A stretch of DNA of 64,000 bases from positions 37,899,119-37,963,118 of the forward strand of contig CM046858.1 of the NCBI GenBank assembly GCA_025617745.1, read 5' to 3'. The translations under genes and the position numbers were made by a program. Positions 28,483 through 41,926 of this stretch are shown one piece after another. The notes beneath the pieces are model-generated. The model searched no databases and was not told the DNA's origin. It saw only the letters and a program-made list of their open reading frames with translations. The DNA is from Heliocidaris erythrogramma. Its lineage: Eukaryota; Echinodermata; Echinoidea; Camarodonta; Echinometridae. Position 1 is the first letter of the stretch. The number at the start of each line of letters is the position of its first letter.

Positions 28483-29789
28483 CACACTTAGAAATAAAGG
28501 GACAGTTTTGCACCCTTCAAATGCAACACTGGCAGCACCTTTTTGGGTGCAACTTTGCACCCTAAGAAGCTTTTTGCACCTTTAAGGGTGCAGTTAGCTA
28601 CATTTTGCACCGTTAAAGGGTGCAGAGTTGTACCTTTTAGAAAAGGTACAAAATAATTTGCACCCTTTGGATGCAAAAATTTCTGCACCCTTAAAGTAGG
28701 TATTCAAAGAAAATCACAAATATGGCAATTAATGTATCACTAGAAACTGGGAAGCTTACAGATGGCAATCGTATAAGTTTTATGTCAACTGCGTATCTGA
28801 TGATTATAAAAACAACACAAATAAAAGCTCTTCTCAGCATCTGGAATATCCGAGGATTCGCCAGAAATATAGCGATGTTTTGATGTCGTCACACTCGGGA
28901 TCGATCCTGCTTAAGCAGACGACGTCCTATAATGAATGAACTTAATTGCAATGCAATTATTTATCAAATTATAAAGAGTGTTTGGTGTATTTATACATGA
29001 CCTTATTTCACACCATTATAAAGGGAAAGTGAAACTGATTCTGATAGCTAAAACCGTTTGATTGTAAATACACAGGAGAAGGGTCAATGATCAATGAAAT
29101 AAACCCCACTTTCAAATTGAAAAGCCCTCCGAATAATAGCAGGATGGTATTCGTTCCCTCTTGAAACGCCGAACATGCCCCGGTGCAAGCGGCTGAAAAT
29201 ACAATGGCGTCTTATTTTGTTTACAAGTGACTGATTCCTTTATTTTTTTAACGCTGCATTTTTCATCAAAATAATACCATACACGAAGTTAAGAGTGAGG
29301 CAACAGACTAACATTAAGACTGACGCTAGTGAAGGAAGAGAAATAAATGAAGAGGAGATGACAAAATAGGCTCTGAAAAATGGGTAAGATGTTATGGGAC
29401 ATCGTCTGCTTAGACAGGACTGGTCCATGGTGTGTCGTCACATATCTCAGCAGCGTTCGAGGAGCTCTTCAGCTGCTATATCGGGGGCTGTATTTTACCG
29501 TTTTATAATTGATAATAATCATTACTTCAAATGTTTCCAAGCGTTGAATTTGGATAACCTTGTTTAATTTATGCCATCTATGCAATAATAAGTATTAAGC
29601 CAATATTTAATCTACTTTAAAGATGCAAAGTTGCACCTTTTAGGGTGCAAACGGGCATTAAAGGGTGCAAACAAGAACAAAAAGGTGCATTTTTGCACCC
29701 TTTTCATGTAGGGTGCAAGATTGCACCCAAAAAGGTGCTGCCAGTGTTGCATTTAGGGTGCAAACCTGAACCTTTTTTTCTAAGTGTGT
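28483..29789. mobile_element. TIR element with GGTGCAAA minisatellite interior, split by MITE copy D
   Basis: The ends TACACACTTAGAAATAAAGG and CCTTTTTTTCTAAGTGTGTA are inverted, with a possible TA duplication. The interior consists of many GGGTGCAAA / TTTGCACCC words in both orientations, making dense hairpins. TTAA MITE D occupies 28,695-29,616. The organisation recalls Tc1/mariner-type MITEs. There is no transposase. Confidence 0.72.
28695..29616. mobile_element. TTAA-flanked MITE, copy D
   Basis: It is flanked by TTAA at 28,691-28,694 and 29,617-29,620, with ends AGTAGGTATTC...ATCTACT. It is inserted into the GGTGCAAA-repeat element at 28,483-29,789. The last ~20 bp are shortened relative to copy A (ATATTTAATCTACT). 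Confidence 0.87.
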
Positions 29790-29984
29790 ATACCATCACC
29801 ATATACCTTCCAGCTGTTTCATACTTGACACATAAAAATGGAATGACTCGTTCAATATACAAGGTCATTGATTATTTATTGATAAGCAATAACTGTCAAA
29901 CATTATGTCCAGCATAGCAATATAACAAGCACTGAAAATGAATAATGAAGATGAATTAAGATGAATTCGATCATACATACATAT

Positions 29985-30480
29985 TACATATATTGGTATT
30001 TATATATAGCGCCTTACCATAACATGCTCAAGGCGCTTTACAATAACAAATAATGAAACAACGTAATTAGTTTGCTCTCCAAGTGTACACAACCAAATCA
30101 AATCATAGAGAAAACATTAACAAATAAGTCTTAAGATTTATTTTGCAAGATTCAACTGAAGGGCAGGAACGAATGTTTAAGGGTAGACTATTCCAAATAG
30201 TAGGACCAGAAAAAGTTATATTTTGTTGACCTTTCTTCGAATCAAAGTGGGGGATTTGGAGAAGAGGAGGGTCTGACCTTGAACGTAATGAATAACGTGA
30301 TTGTTGGATGGGGCAAAACAAACTCGAAATGTAGTGCGGGGATATATTATGAAAGGACTGATAAACAATCAGTGAAACTATATACATTATTCTCTTGGAA
30401 ACAGGCAACCGATGAAGTTGTCTTAACAAGGGAGACACATGATCATATTTCCTTGCATCGATCATGACATTCTGTAGCGG
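29985..30480 (-). mobile_element. 5'-truncated non-LTR retrotransposon (CR1/L2-type RT C terminus and 3' UTR)
   Basis: On the minus strand, 30,465-30,103 encodes KYDHVSPLLRQLHRLPVSKR, then YSLRSRSDPP and FSGPTIWNSLPLNIRSCPSV. These are the typical C-terminal blocks of CR1/L2-like reverse transcriptases (LPV..R, YSLRS, WN.LP..IR). Downstream the 3' tail TGTAAAGCGCCTTGAGCATG...GGCGCTATATA is a widespread LINE 3' UTR hairpin. The upstream part of ORF2 is absent, consistent with 5' truncation. It lies in the intergenic region. Confidence 0.8.
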
Positions 30481-31560
30481 ATCGTCAGGTGAGACGAAGT
30501 GATGATGGACAAGTATTGATCAACTTGAATGTCAAATGACCAAATTGGTGATATTTGCACGTTACTTCCAGGACGAAAATAAAGTGAACATTTATGAAAC
30601 TGAATGAAAAAGTGTTAAAATGGACCGGGGAACACCAAATACGTTTGTTGTATCAATAGACCTACTCAGTTTCCTTTCATTTTTCTCAGTTTCGTTTCTT
30701 TTTACAAGCTAACACTGTTGGGCTTCGCGTTTCAGTTGTTGAAAGGAAACTAAAAATAAACTTTAAAAGGGGCTAGCAGACTGAAAAAATAATAAATTTA
30801 AGGAAAATCAAACAAAAAAGATTTTAGAAATTCGGAAATCCAAACTTTATTATACAATGAGTGGGATTGTGTGGAAGTGGTAGTGGAAAATCAAAGAAAC
30901 GGTGGGTTTCTTTCATTTTGTTAAAAAAAAAAACTTCATCCACTTTAAGAAGTGGGTGAAAGATTGACAGAATTTAGACAAAAAATATTTTTTAGAGTCC
31001 ACAGGCCTCTTTGTGAAAAAATGAGGATAAATCTACCATTACCTTGAAAGAATGAATATCGATTTCTCATTTTAGTGATTTATTTTTTCACCTATATGTT
31101 GTTAGACATAATGAATAGAATGTTTATTTACGTCCTCCAACGCCACCGTGACGCAGTAATGTAAAAAAGATAATTATACTTAGACCAGTAGGCCTACGAT
31201 TTTTTTCTATTAAAATAATAGGCCTCATAAGATATTACGTTCGAAACATAATATTTAGGATTTGTGTAAGGCGTAAGCGTACTGTTACATTGGTGGAATT
31301 TGGGTGTGGCCGTTAATTTTAAAGAAACTGAATGATTAATTTTCAAAAATCATGATCTACCATATTCAGTCATCACCGGAAACACAATCTATGTGAATAT
31401 CTCTATCAGTGAGTCAGCAGGTACAGTATGTATAGCTTGCAACTTACAAAAATAACTTAGCTATGCGTCACCATAATATTTAACGAGGGAATTCCTTGCA
31501 ATTACATTATATACGTTTTTCTGCAGCTTCTTTCTTGGCACTTTGCTTTTTTTTAATAGA
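30481..31560. other. Intergenic stretch without recognisable genes
   Basis: AT-rich sequence with no convincing ORF, tRNA or repeat family member. It leads into the afadin 5' flank, which becomes less AT-rich and contains the TGCGCATGCGCA site and a GAGAGA run at 31,637-31,655. Confidence 0.5.
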
Positions 31561-31611
31561 GAGCGCCGTCTTTCGATCAGTTAGGAGCAAATTCCATTCA
31601 AATAATTGAGC

Positions 31612-31623
31612 TGCGCATGCGCA
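31612..31623. promoter_or_regulatory. Palindromic NRF-1-type site in the putative afadin promoter
   Basis: TGCGCATGCGCA is a perfect 12-bp palindrome matching the known NRF-1 consensus. It lies about 310 bp upstream of the afadin ATG, in the 5' flank of a broadly expressed gene. Function and transcription start are inferred. No TATA box is evident. A similar core occurs in a repeat near 60.77 kb, so the motif alone is not proof. Confidence 0.4.
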
Positions 31624-31929
31624 TAAAACAGAGAGCTAGAGAGAGAGAGAGAGAAAACAAATCGCATCGCCCGTATACGCGTAGCAAAACCGTAAAGGTC
31701 CGGTCCGCAATATAATACCAGTGCTATATAGTGCAGTCGAGTCCGTTGAAACAATTATACGCTGCCTTTACATGTATGAACGGTCGGTAATCATTATTCC
31801 GTTTGGAAGGTGTTATAAGCAAAGGCCAAGAATGAATTTTCGTTTAATTGGATTAACAGACCACGACAGCTGATATAAGGATATAAACAGGAATTTTACA
31901 CTACTGAAAACTCCGCCACCACATCCAAA

Positions 31930-32034
31930 ATGGAATCGCGGAGTAGGGAAGAGGATAGAATGAGGTTACATCAGGCGATTCAAGATTGGAATGCCACTCG
32001 AATGGACCTGTTTGAAATTTCGGATCCCGATGAG
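31930..32034 (+). CDS. AFDN: Afadin exon 1 (start codon)
   Basis: The ATG follows a 5' leader containing CATCCAAA. The exon encodes MESRSREEDRMRLHQAIQDW and NATRMDLFEISDPDE, 35 codons, with donor GTAGGT (phase 0). Vertebrate afadin begins with an equivalent charged helix followed by W-N-A-N-R-L-D-L-F-E-I-S, so the start is well supported. Intron 1 is 12.8 kb. Confidence 0.93.
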
Positions 32035-35000
32035 GTAGGTCACTACATCATGTGGAGCCCCATGTCTGTCTGCGCATCTATAAACTCTAAAAAGCTTAGC
32101 TTTGTTCTGATCTGCAAGTGCAAATGAACAAGAATTTCTTTACGTTTAAAACTTTAAATTAATATTCCTCTAAAGCTTAATTTTATATTATTCCTGATAT
32201 TCTCAGACTAAGTTTTCAAAAATCTCATCAAAATTAGAGCAAGAACAAGGCCATTTTCACAAGAAACGGTGGCCGTATCATTTCAACATTGAAACAACAA
32301 TGTCAATGGTGCCCATGTCCAGATGTCTGCGCACTCATTCATTTTACACGCAGTTCGGGAGTTTTGACGTGAAAGACAACATTTTAAGGCTTGTGAATAA
32401 AATGTCTGAAATGAGACCGTTTTTCATTATTTTGACTCGTTTTTTGCATGAATACCTATCGCTATGATAAAGATGAAAAGTTTGTGTTCGTTGCGTATTT
32501 TGTTTCATTAGAATCGCGCAGTGTACGCATGTGCGCAGACTTGGGCACTCTAGCCATACATATTTTTAAATTAAAGTATCATATATGCAATGCCACTAAT
32601 ACTGTATAAGCTGTTATTTTCGCGAGGGTTTTATTTTCGCGAATTTCGCGAATGAAAGATCACCCGCGAATTTAACAACACGCGAAAATATTCTCATATG
32701 AACATGCAACATTACGAGAGCACATTTTTACAAGGCGAACAATACAGTGCTGTACTATTAGTATTACAAACCATGCGTTGTCGCTTCGCGATCCCCTAGC
32801 ATGCCTAGCTAGCTAGCCCTAACAATTGCTTGCTCAGATTTTTTTGGCCCCATTACAATTCCCGCGCCCGCGATGTGTAAATGTATTCGCTTTTTCCACT
32901 TTCAGATGGGAATATCAACTCTGTTTAGGTTATTTATCCCTTCATGTCTTTCCCTAGATCTGTTGTGTGGTGGTGAACGCGAATTTAACAACACGCGAAT
33001 ATGTGGCAGAGGTCGCCATTCGCGAAAATATCTGTACGCGAAAATATCAGCTTATACATGTACAGTACCTAAATAGACCTTCCACAGATCAGCTCTTCCT
33101 CATAAATGTATAGGCCTAGAGTCGATCAAATGTTACTTTTTTCACTCAGTTGTAATCCTCCCTCTCGTTTCTCGCGAGCGAGAATTCGAACTTACGTAAA
33201 GTACCTAAAGTAGCCTTAATGAAGTTATGTCATATTTCATGGTATAATTTTGACATACGGGCTTGGAATTAAGAGGCATCCAACCTGCCGCAGCAAGGGT
33301 TAAGGTAAGTCTAAGGCTTAGCCTTGGCCCTGGTCAGGCTTGAACTGAAGTTGAACTTGAAGGGCATAAAAGTTCACCCCTGACTTCAGAGTTCAGGCTT
33401 CAAACTAGTCAGGTTAGTCACAACATCAACATCAATAAGGCGTGAACTATCTTTTCAGTGGCAGACTTGGACAAATATTTCTGAATAAAACCGATGTTAC
33501 GTAAGTGGTACATGTACCTACATGTACATGTACATGTAACTGATCTGCAGATATTTGAAATTTGATTACACGTTGTCATATATTCACGAGTCAAACATAA
33601 CACCAAGATTGCGACAAGTTTGTGACAAATAAATTGTGTGGCCGGAAAATGAGATGGAATTAATATCAATTTTAACTAAGCCGCACTTTAGAACCAAATA
33701 TAAGGAATTTTATTGGAATTCAGTTTCAGAGAACGTGTACACATGTGGCATGAATGTTCGGCCCAAACATTTTGGTTACATGTATATTTCTTGTCATATT
33801 TTGAATACGAGGGCATTTGAAGAGCAATCCTTTTCTCATTCTTTCTGAGGACATTTCTATTAAATGTGATGTTCTTCGGGTTCTTCCAAACTGAAATATT
33901 AAAAATAGAATGAGAAAGCTCCCAAAATTATTTTTCACCTTTCCCAGAACTCAGCCTTCTCTTTAAAGTAGAACACTCAAGAAAATCACAAATATGGCAA
34001 TTAATGTATCACTAGAAATTGGGAAGCTTACAGATGGCAATCGTATAAGTTTTATGTCAACTGCGTATATGATGATTATAAAAACAACATAAATAAAAGC
34101 TCTTCTCAGCATGTGGAATATCCGAGGATTCGCCAGAAATATAGCGATGTTTTGATGTCGTCATACGAGGGATCGATCCTGCTTAAGCAGACGACGTCCT
34201 ATAATGAATGAACGTAATTGCAATGCAATTATTTATCAAATTATAAAGAGTTTGGTACATTTAAACATGACCTTATTTCACACCATTCTAAAAGGGAAAG
34301 TGAACTGATTCTGATAACTAAAACCGTTTGATTGTAAATACACAGGAGAAGGGTCAATGATCAATGAAATAAACCCCATTTTCAAATTGAAAAGCCCTGC
34401 GAATAATAGCTGGATGGTATTCGTTCCCTCTTGAAACGCCGAACATGCCGCGGTGCAAGCAGCTGAAAATACAATGGCGTCTTATTTTGTTTACAAGTGA
34501 CTGATTCCTTTATTTTTTTAACGCTGCATTTTTCATCAAAATAATACCATACACGAAGTTAAGAGTGAGGCAACAGACTAACATTAAGACTGACGCTAGT
34601 CAAGTAAGAGAAATAAGTGAAGAGGAGATGACAAAACAGGCACTGAAAAATGTGTATAATGTTATGGGACATCGTCTGCTTAGACAGGACTCGCCCCTCT
34701 TGTGTCGTCACACATCTCAGCAGCGTTCAAGGAGCTTTTCAGCTGCTATATCGGGGGCTGTATTTTACCGTTTTATAATTGATAATAATCATTAATTCAA
34801 ATGTTTCCAAGCTTTAAATTTGGATAACCTTGTTTAATTTATGCCATCTATGCAATAATAAGTATTAAGCCAATATTTAAAATCATTAGTGTTCTACTTT
34901 AAAGAGAAGGTTGAGTTTAAAGCCTAAAGGGAAAGTCCACCCTGGTGTTATCACCGGTAAGTTGAATTATAAAAAAAGAAAAATGAGAGAAACAGATTAG

Positions 35001-38000
35001 TGAAAGTATTCATGAGCAAAAGTTGTATTATCAATCAAACACACATTGGCAAAACATACAATGTACATGTACTCTGCATCTACATGTACACTGTACATGT
35101 ATCTTGTGAGCTCCTCTCCCACTTCCTCATGTACAGAAATCTTCCTAAATTTTCATTTTCTTAATTTTTGATGAAGGAATAAATTTGTTTCATACAGGTT
35201 TTGGGTAAATTTATGAGTAATGATTACATGTAAAATGTAAGGTGCATGTGTGTACTTGATAGAATATTTTCTTTAGAGAAAACAAAAAAATTAAAGTAAT
35301 GGGAGAGGAGAAGATACACATGTATGTCATGGAGTTGCCAATTTGTGTTTGATTGATTACAACTTTGAAAATTCATATTACGTACTTTCTAATATCTCTT
35401 TAATACGATATTATCGTATTTTGCTCAAACCGTCAAACTGATCTGTTTCTTCTCTGCTTCTTTTAAAGCCAATCAAGGTGGGCTTCCCCGTTCAAGACAT
35501 GCCGTCACAATCATACCACATGATTGATGACGGTGAGTTGAACCTCAAGGTCAGAGGATGGCAAATTAATTAATGACTTCAAAATAATAATCCACACTTT
35601 GGCGGTTTTGGTTTTGTCTACATCAGAGAACCTATAAGTAAGTACTATACAACTACATTATGTACATGAATTGGTCTATGGTGGGGGGAGGTGGGTGGGG
35701 TCTGTAAATTTCATACTCAATTTACAATTGGCAATTTATGAAATATTGACTTTACAAACGATAGTAAGTAAGTACAGGTATTAATTTGCAAGTTAGTACT
35801 TGTACATGTAGGCCTACAGTACATGTAAGTTTGTGTGCTTTAAAGGGATATGCCACAAGGCGGCCATGGGGAAAGTCGGGATTGTGTAAGCCCCATTCAC
35901 TCGTACGTAAAAGTTTGTGCATCGAACGCATAGGCTATTAAAGTGGGATTCCATTTCGACTGCACAAAGCGACCGAATCTAGCACGACAGCTCAAGCTCA
36001 GGCAGAGCGTGCATGTTGCGCGACGACCAGTCTGTCCGAAGTTTGATGTATACTATATGTACATTACAAGTTAGCCTATAGACTCTTGTTTTTGTTTTCG
36101 TTTTGATTTTTCAGTAGATACAGTGTACATGTCCATGTACATGTAATTCTTTTGAAGGAAATTTGGTTTTGTTAATACAGCTACATGTATTAAACCTGTC
36201 TGCATATTTATGTACATGTACATGTACATGTGGGTGGGGAACACATAATACATGTACATACATTCTGTCCCTGCACTTCAATAAGCCCTTGTTGAACATA
36301 AGAAATACCGAAGAAGTCTCATTTAATTTCATATTTGAGGTTGCAGAATGCACACAGGATTGATGAATCTAATTTTCATCAACTGCAATTATCTGTTCCA
36401 TCTGACAAATTAACGAAGGTCATTGCACTGTTTTATAGCGGCTGGAACTCTGGGTGACTTTTGAATGTGTCAATTTCAATATTCATACCCGTTTGATGAT
36501 ATTGACTCTGCTGTCGATGAACACACGTTAACATTTTTGGCTTTTCTAGCCATGAAATATCAGAATATCTTAAATTCCCAATTATTAAAGAGCTCTAAAA
36601 TTGTGTTCATCAGTTCTACACACACGTACATGTATACGAGACCTTGCTTGTCTACATGTATACTGTATGTACAGCTCTGCTGATTATGAAAGTCAGGAAG
36701 CAATTTATTTTCAATGACTTCCTGATGGGGAAATAAGGGAAAGTGGAAAATCACACAGAATTGCCGCTTGCTGTAAGATTTGATGACAGATTGCTTGCAA
36801 AGGAAATTGAGATTTTTGTCAGCATGTGAGAAGTGGTAGAAAAAAGAAGTTCAAGAACGATACATTTAAGAAATTTTTGTTGACTTAATTCTTGCACATG
36901 ATTGAAAGATACAGTATATGTACATCATGTTTTTAGGTGAACATCAGAGAATGGCATTGTTATTTTATGTTGTAACACTGCGTGCCCTTGTACAATACTA
37001 CAGTATACATGTACATGTACAGAACCATAATACCCATCAGTTAAATTGCTAGAAATACATGTACATGTATAATTTGCTAATCTTGAATAAAGATTACGTA
37101 TTGAGTAAAAAATAAAGAAAAAATCTTTTACCATCATCACTTGGCTCGACACTATTAAACAGTGGCCTGGCACAGATTTACCGTAAATGTTGGACCCCAA
37201 AAATTTTTGAGATTTCAATAGGAAAAATGCTTTCAAATCCTAAATATTTAGTTGGGACCTTAAATGTTAAAAAAAGTGAAGTGCAGAGCCCTGATTCCAG
37301 TCCCTAATCAAACATACAGTACATGTACATGTACAGGAGTACATGTGTTGTGTATTGTTGCAGTCAAAACAGAAATATTTCCAAGGATTAGAGCCATTCT
37401 GGCAATGTCTACAACAGTCTATAATATTCTGTATAAGAAGGTGCGCAATTCAGTCACTGCATTGTACAATACATGTACTGCAATACACCACAGTCAGTGT
37501 TAGGCCAGGGAACTGTAACTTTTGAAAGTTACATTTCCCTGGTTAGGCCAAGTAAAATTTGTCCCCTTTTCACGTCCCTGCCCAAATCCCTTTATTTCCA
37601 GCCCAAATCCCTTTTTTTTCAGCCCACCTCCTCATGTTATTTATTTATTTATTTATTATTTATTCGGCATTTCAAAAACAATACAGAAAAAAATAACAGG
37701 AATACATATTGCAAAGAAAGGACCTGGATCAGAGTTCATATTTATTTATAGAATGGGGAGAAGAATCTCTGCAATCTGATTGGTCAATTCCCATGCATCA
37801 TTTTTTACCGGACGCATGGCTCACTTTCACTGGATGCATGATTGGGAAAAAGATTGATTTTCACTTTTTTTTTTACCCATTCTACAATGTATAAAACAGA
37901 TGATGCACAGGTATTTTTCGTGGGTCGGTAGGAATTGTGTACCCTCGGTACCTCTGAATTTTGTCAGAGGTTCCTTGTGTACACAATTCCTACCGACCCA

Positions 38001-41000
38001 CTCCAACCTGTGCATCATTTGTATAATGATGGTAAGACACAATCGGGTTATTACAAATGACAATCGCATAAATTTCATGGGCTTTAATAGCACATGTCCG
38101 TCTACACATGCACAGGGACTCCACACAATGGCATGCTTTATAATGTACTTTCTGTCACCTTCAAACGCACAATGTATTCAAGGGAATCTCAATTGCCCTG
38201 TGAAGAAAATCATACTGTAGCTGCCCCCGTAATATTTTCTTTCACATTTTAAGCAGCATTACCAACATGAACGATGTACATGATATGTACAGTACTTAAC
38301 ATTCTTTCGCCTTTAATAATCCCAAAGAATGTGATAAGGGAGGAGGAGGAGGAGGAAGAAGTACACTGTACATACATGTACATTGTTATACAAGTTGGAG
38401 AAAATTTGAGGAAATAGACTTGTACATGTATATGTACATGTACATGTAGCAATCTTGAGCTAATAAAGAATGCTGTATTTCCTCATTTCTGTCCCCAAAT
38501 AATGCAAATTAAGTTTTGCCAAGTTTCATTGGACCTCTGACCTTTTCCTGCTTCCACACTGGGTTTACAATGTCATAAAACTTAGTTGATTCCATTACAT
38601 GTAGCTCCATGGGGAAAAATTTGCAGTGAATTTTTTTTTTTTTTTTTGCAAGATGTGCAACCAAGGAGTGGGGGAGTGATAACCTCTTCGTGCAACATGA
38701 TGTCTAAACTGTAGTACAGCATGTAGCACATCTGCATGTAGGTAAATTTGCATTGACTGAAGTAGCTTGTAAACTGGTCCATTGTTTCATCATGGGAATG
38801 CAGCCTTTCTATCGTCGTCGGAAGAGGCTCCATCGTTATTCTTTTCCACCTGATAATCGGGCTGCTTCATTGCCTGATTTATCTGACTTGTCAAGCGAGG
38901 CAAGTAAACGATCTGACATGTGTGCAATATCTTACATTATGCTCATCATTCATGTTCATAGCATGCACATTATCAAAGTCTACAGAAGTTATTAGACCGT
39001 GTAATGAGCTGACTAGAGTATTAAAAGTACATGTACATGAAGTTCTTTTGAAGGGTGAATGCAATTTCAGAAGTGAAAAGTTTTGTTCAGTGGTAATTTG
39101 ATATTTTTAATAAGTACAACAAACATGAAGCTCCAATAGAACCAACATACACATGTACTAGGCAAGCTTGCCTAGTACATGTACATGTACTGTACCTCCT
39201 TGCATACATAATTTAGGCCTCCATGTACATGTACATGTAAATGCTGATTTACATACAGTACATGTAATTCTCTACAACTACAAGGATGTTCCCCTTTTAT
39301 TTGTCGAAGTACCAATGTATACATTACATGTACATGTACATTGTACATGTATGTAGCAGTCATCAAAGTACATGTGCATGTACAGTTTACATTTATGTGT
39401 ATAATGTACATGTACAAGTGACTATGATGTAGTTTGCCATGTCACATACAGGTACACATGTACTGTACAGTACATGTACATGATGTACATCAGTGGAAAA
39501 AATATGTGTTAGTTTACGGGAACTCGCTGTCATAAAAATGTGATTTTGTTTTGTCAATTCTTAATACACTGTATGTACATGTACATGTGCATGTAGCAAA
39601 CATTGTGTACAGTGCACAAGTAGGCCTACATGTACATGTACACTGTACATGTTTGTATTTACTTGTTTTTTACCAGAGCTCTTTTTCAGTTTACAAGAGC
39701 TCATCTAGAGCTTATGAGAGCTGCATGTACACGTATGTAAATCGCTCACTGCTCCTGTGATTTGTTTTCACTGCCATACATGTACAATTTACATGGACAC
39801 CTTTCATTTTTTTTACAAATTAGTGAAGCTTTTATCTCCATAAGGTTGCACATTCACATGTACATGTACATTTGTGTATATGGACAGGACAGACAGACCT
39901 TCCCAAATTTACAGTAAGAATTGATATGGCTACACTTCCTACAGTACATGCATAAAACTATATAGATGTACCGTACACATGTCTCTTGCCCTGTATTGTA
40001 GGCCTTGTACACTGCCCAATCCATTTGGATGAATGAAGCTGTCATTTTGTGACAGACATCTGGTTTTGAAAGTAGCCAGCTCTGCTCTCATCATCATGCA
40101 TGTTCAGTAATTACTGTTACAGAGGACAGACTGGGGATGGAATGCCAGCTGCATAATACCAGATGACAGTATCGTTTCATTAGCGGTTTTATCAATGTCC
40201 AAAATGTCAACCCTTATTAGCTCTTTTTATACTCTACATGTAACTTCTAATAGTTTGCTCATTTGCTCCGCCCTCTTTTGTTTGTTTGGTAAAAGTAGAG
40301 CTGGTCATTTCAAATTAAACTACAGTACATGTACATGTAGATTGCATAGATCTGGTGGAAGGAAAACCTGCAGAGTACAGGTCCAAACTTTGCTATTTTC
40401 ATTAAATACATGTACATATACCAGGAGTACCAGCAGAATTTACATGTAAATACGATTAGAGCACTGATTGAAATAGCATATAGTTTACAGGTGTTACTGA
40501 GCACTACATACATGTATGCTAAAGTTGAATGGCAATACACATGCATTTTAAGATTTTGATAGCACTCTTTGTACATGTACATGTATTGTATGTATGCCCA
40601 AGGAGGTACTAGGCAAGCCTAGTACCTCCTTGGTATGCCTAGTCTACATGTACACTGTATTTTATTTATATGCACTGCATTTTCGTTATATGAAAAATGT
40701 ACAGAGGAACAGTGAGCGAAGTAACTCTGGTGAGCGAAGAGCTCAGGTATAAACAAAAAACAATCAAAAGAGGAAATATTTTTACTCTGGACAGTCGGTG
40801 TTTCAAAAAAGAGTTCAAACAAATTAACAAATATTTTACAGTGGTTCCGATGGAACATGTACATGTATACAGTACTATACAGTACACGTAGATGTACAAT
40901 GCATTGTGAATCTGTGACCAGTATGCCGTACATAGGCAAAAAACATATATACATGGAGGCCCTACTGTACATGTACATGTATGTAACTTCAAAACCGAAT

Positions 41001-41894
41001 TAAAAAAATATACATGTTGTAGCCCTATGGAGTAGAGGTACATGTACATGTACTGTTTACAGAAATTGACACCACCCATCCATCTTGTTTTCAGTGCCTG
41101 TCTACACAAACTGGTCAATTGATACTTTGTGATTCTAAGCTTCACTGTTGAACTTCAGCTCTGCCAAACAAAGTGGAGTATGAAATTCACTGGATACAGC
41201 AGCCATGGCATGCACTGTACATGTATGTACATATGTAGACCCTCATTTGGATACAATGTACAGTGTCGCCAAGTGGGCCATTTACAATTTAGGCTAGATA
41301 TTATTACTACATACATACAAGTAGGCTTGTAGACATATACCGTGCTTCATACATCTAATGTGTACATGTACAAAATTTGACTGATTCTTTTTTAAATGTG
41401 TACATTGTAGGCCTACATTACATGTACATATTGTTGTTTCATATTTTTGTTTCATGTACCAGTACATGTTCATCCATCATCAGTCAGTTGAGAGTCAAGC
41501 AGTTTCCAATTCTAGTGGCCACAACTGTTCGGTCAAACACCTCATCCTTACTCCTCCCTCGCTGTCAAGCAGCCCACACAATCAACTGTGAGAGGTGTGT
41601 CTCCCTAATTACCATGACTCACGTTAAACAGGCAGATATTGAGAGATGAATCAAAGACCTATTAGAGGATATTCCTCCTTCGTCCAGACCAAACTCCATA
41701 TTTGTTCAGGGTTGGCAGACAGAGTGCTGCTTGGTTAATACTTACAAGCCCACTTACATGTAAAATAGGCCTAAAAACTGTTGCCTTAAAGTACAAAATG
41801 AAAAAGATTTTTTTTTCAAATAAAATTTTGTCAAAGTGTTAGTTGTTGGCTTACTTTTACATGCAGGCCAAGGCAATAAATACAATTGTAAAAG

Positions 41895-41926
<32 letters not shown>

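Noticed and set aside
28250..29789. Possible CRISPR-like array from regularly repeated words
   Set aside because: The repeats occur in both orientations, lack unique equal-length spacers, and the DNA is clearly animal.
39168..39760. Many short frames rich in Tyr, Met, His, Val and Cys across 33-57 kb
   Set aside because: They are products of TACATG tracts, occur on both strands, and have no splice or homology support.
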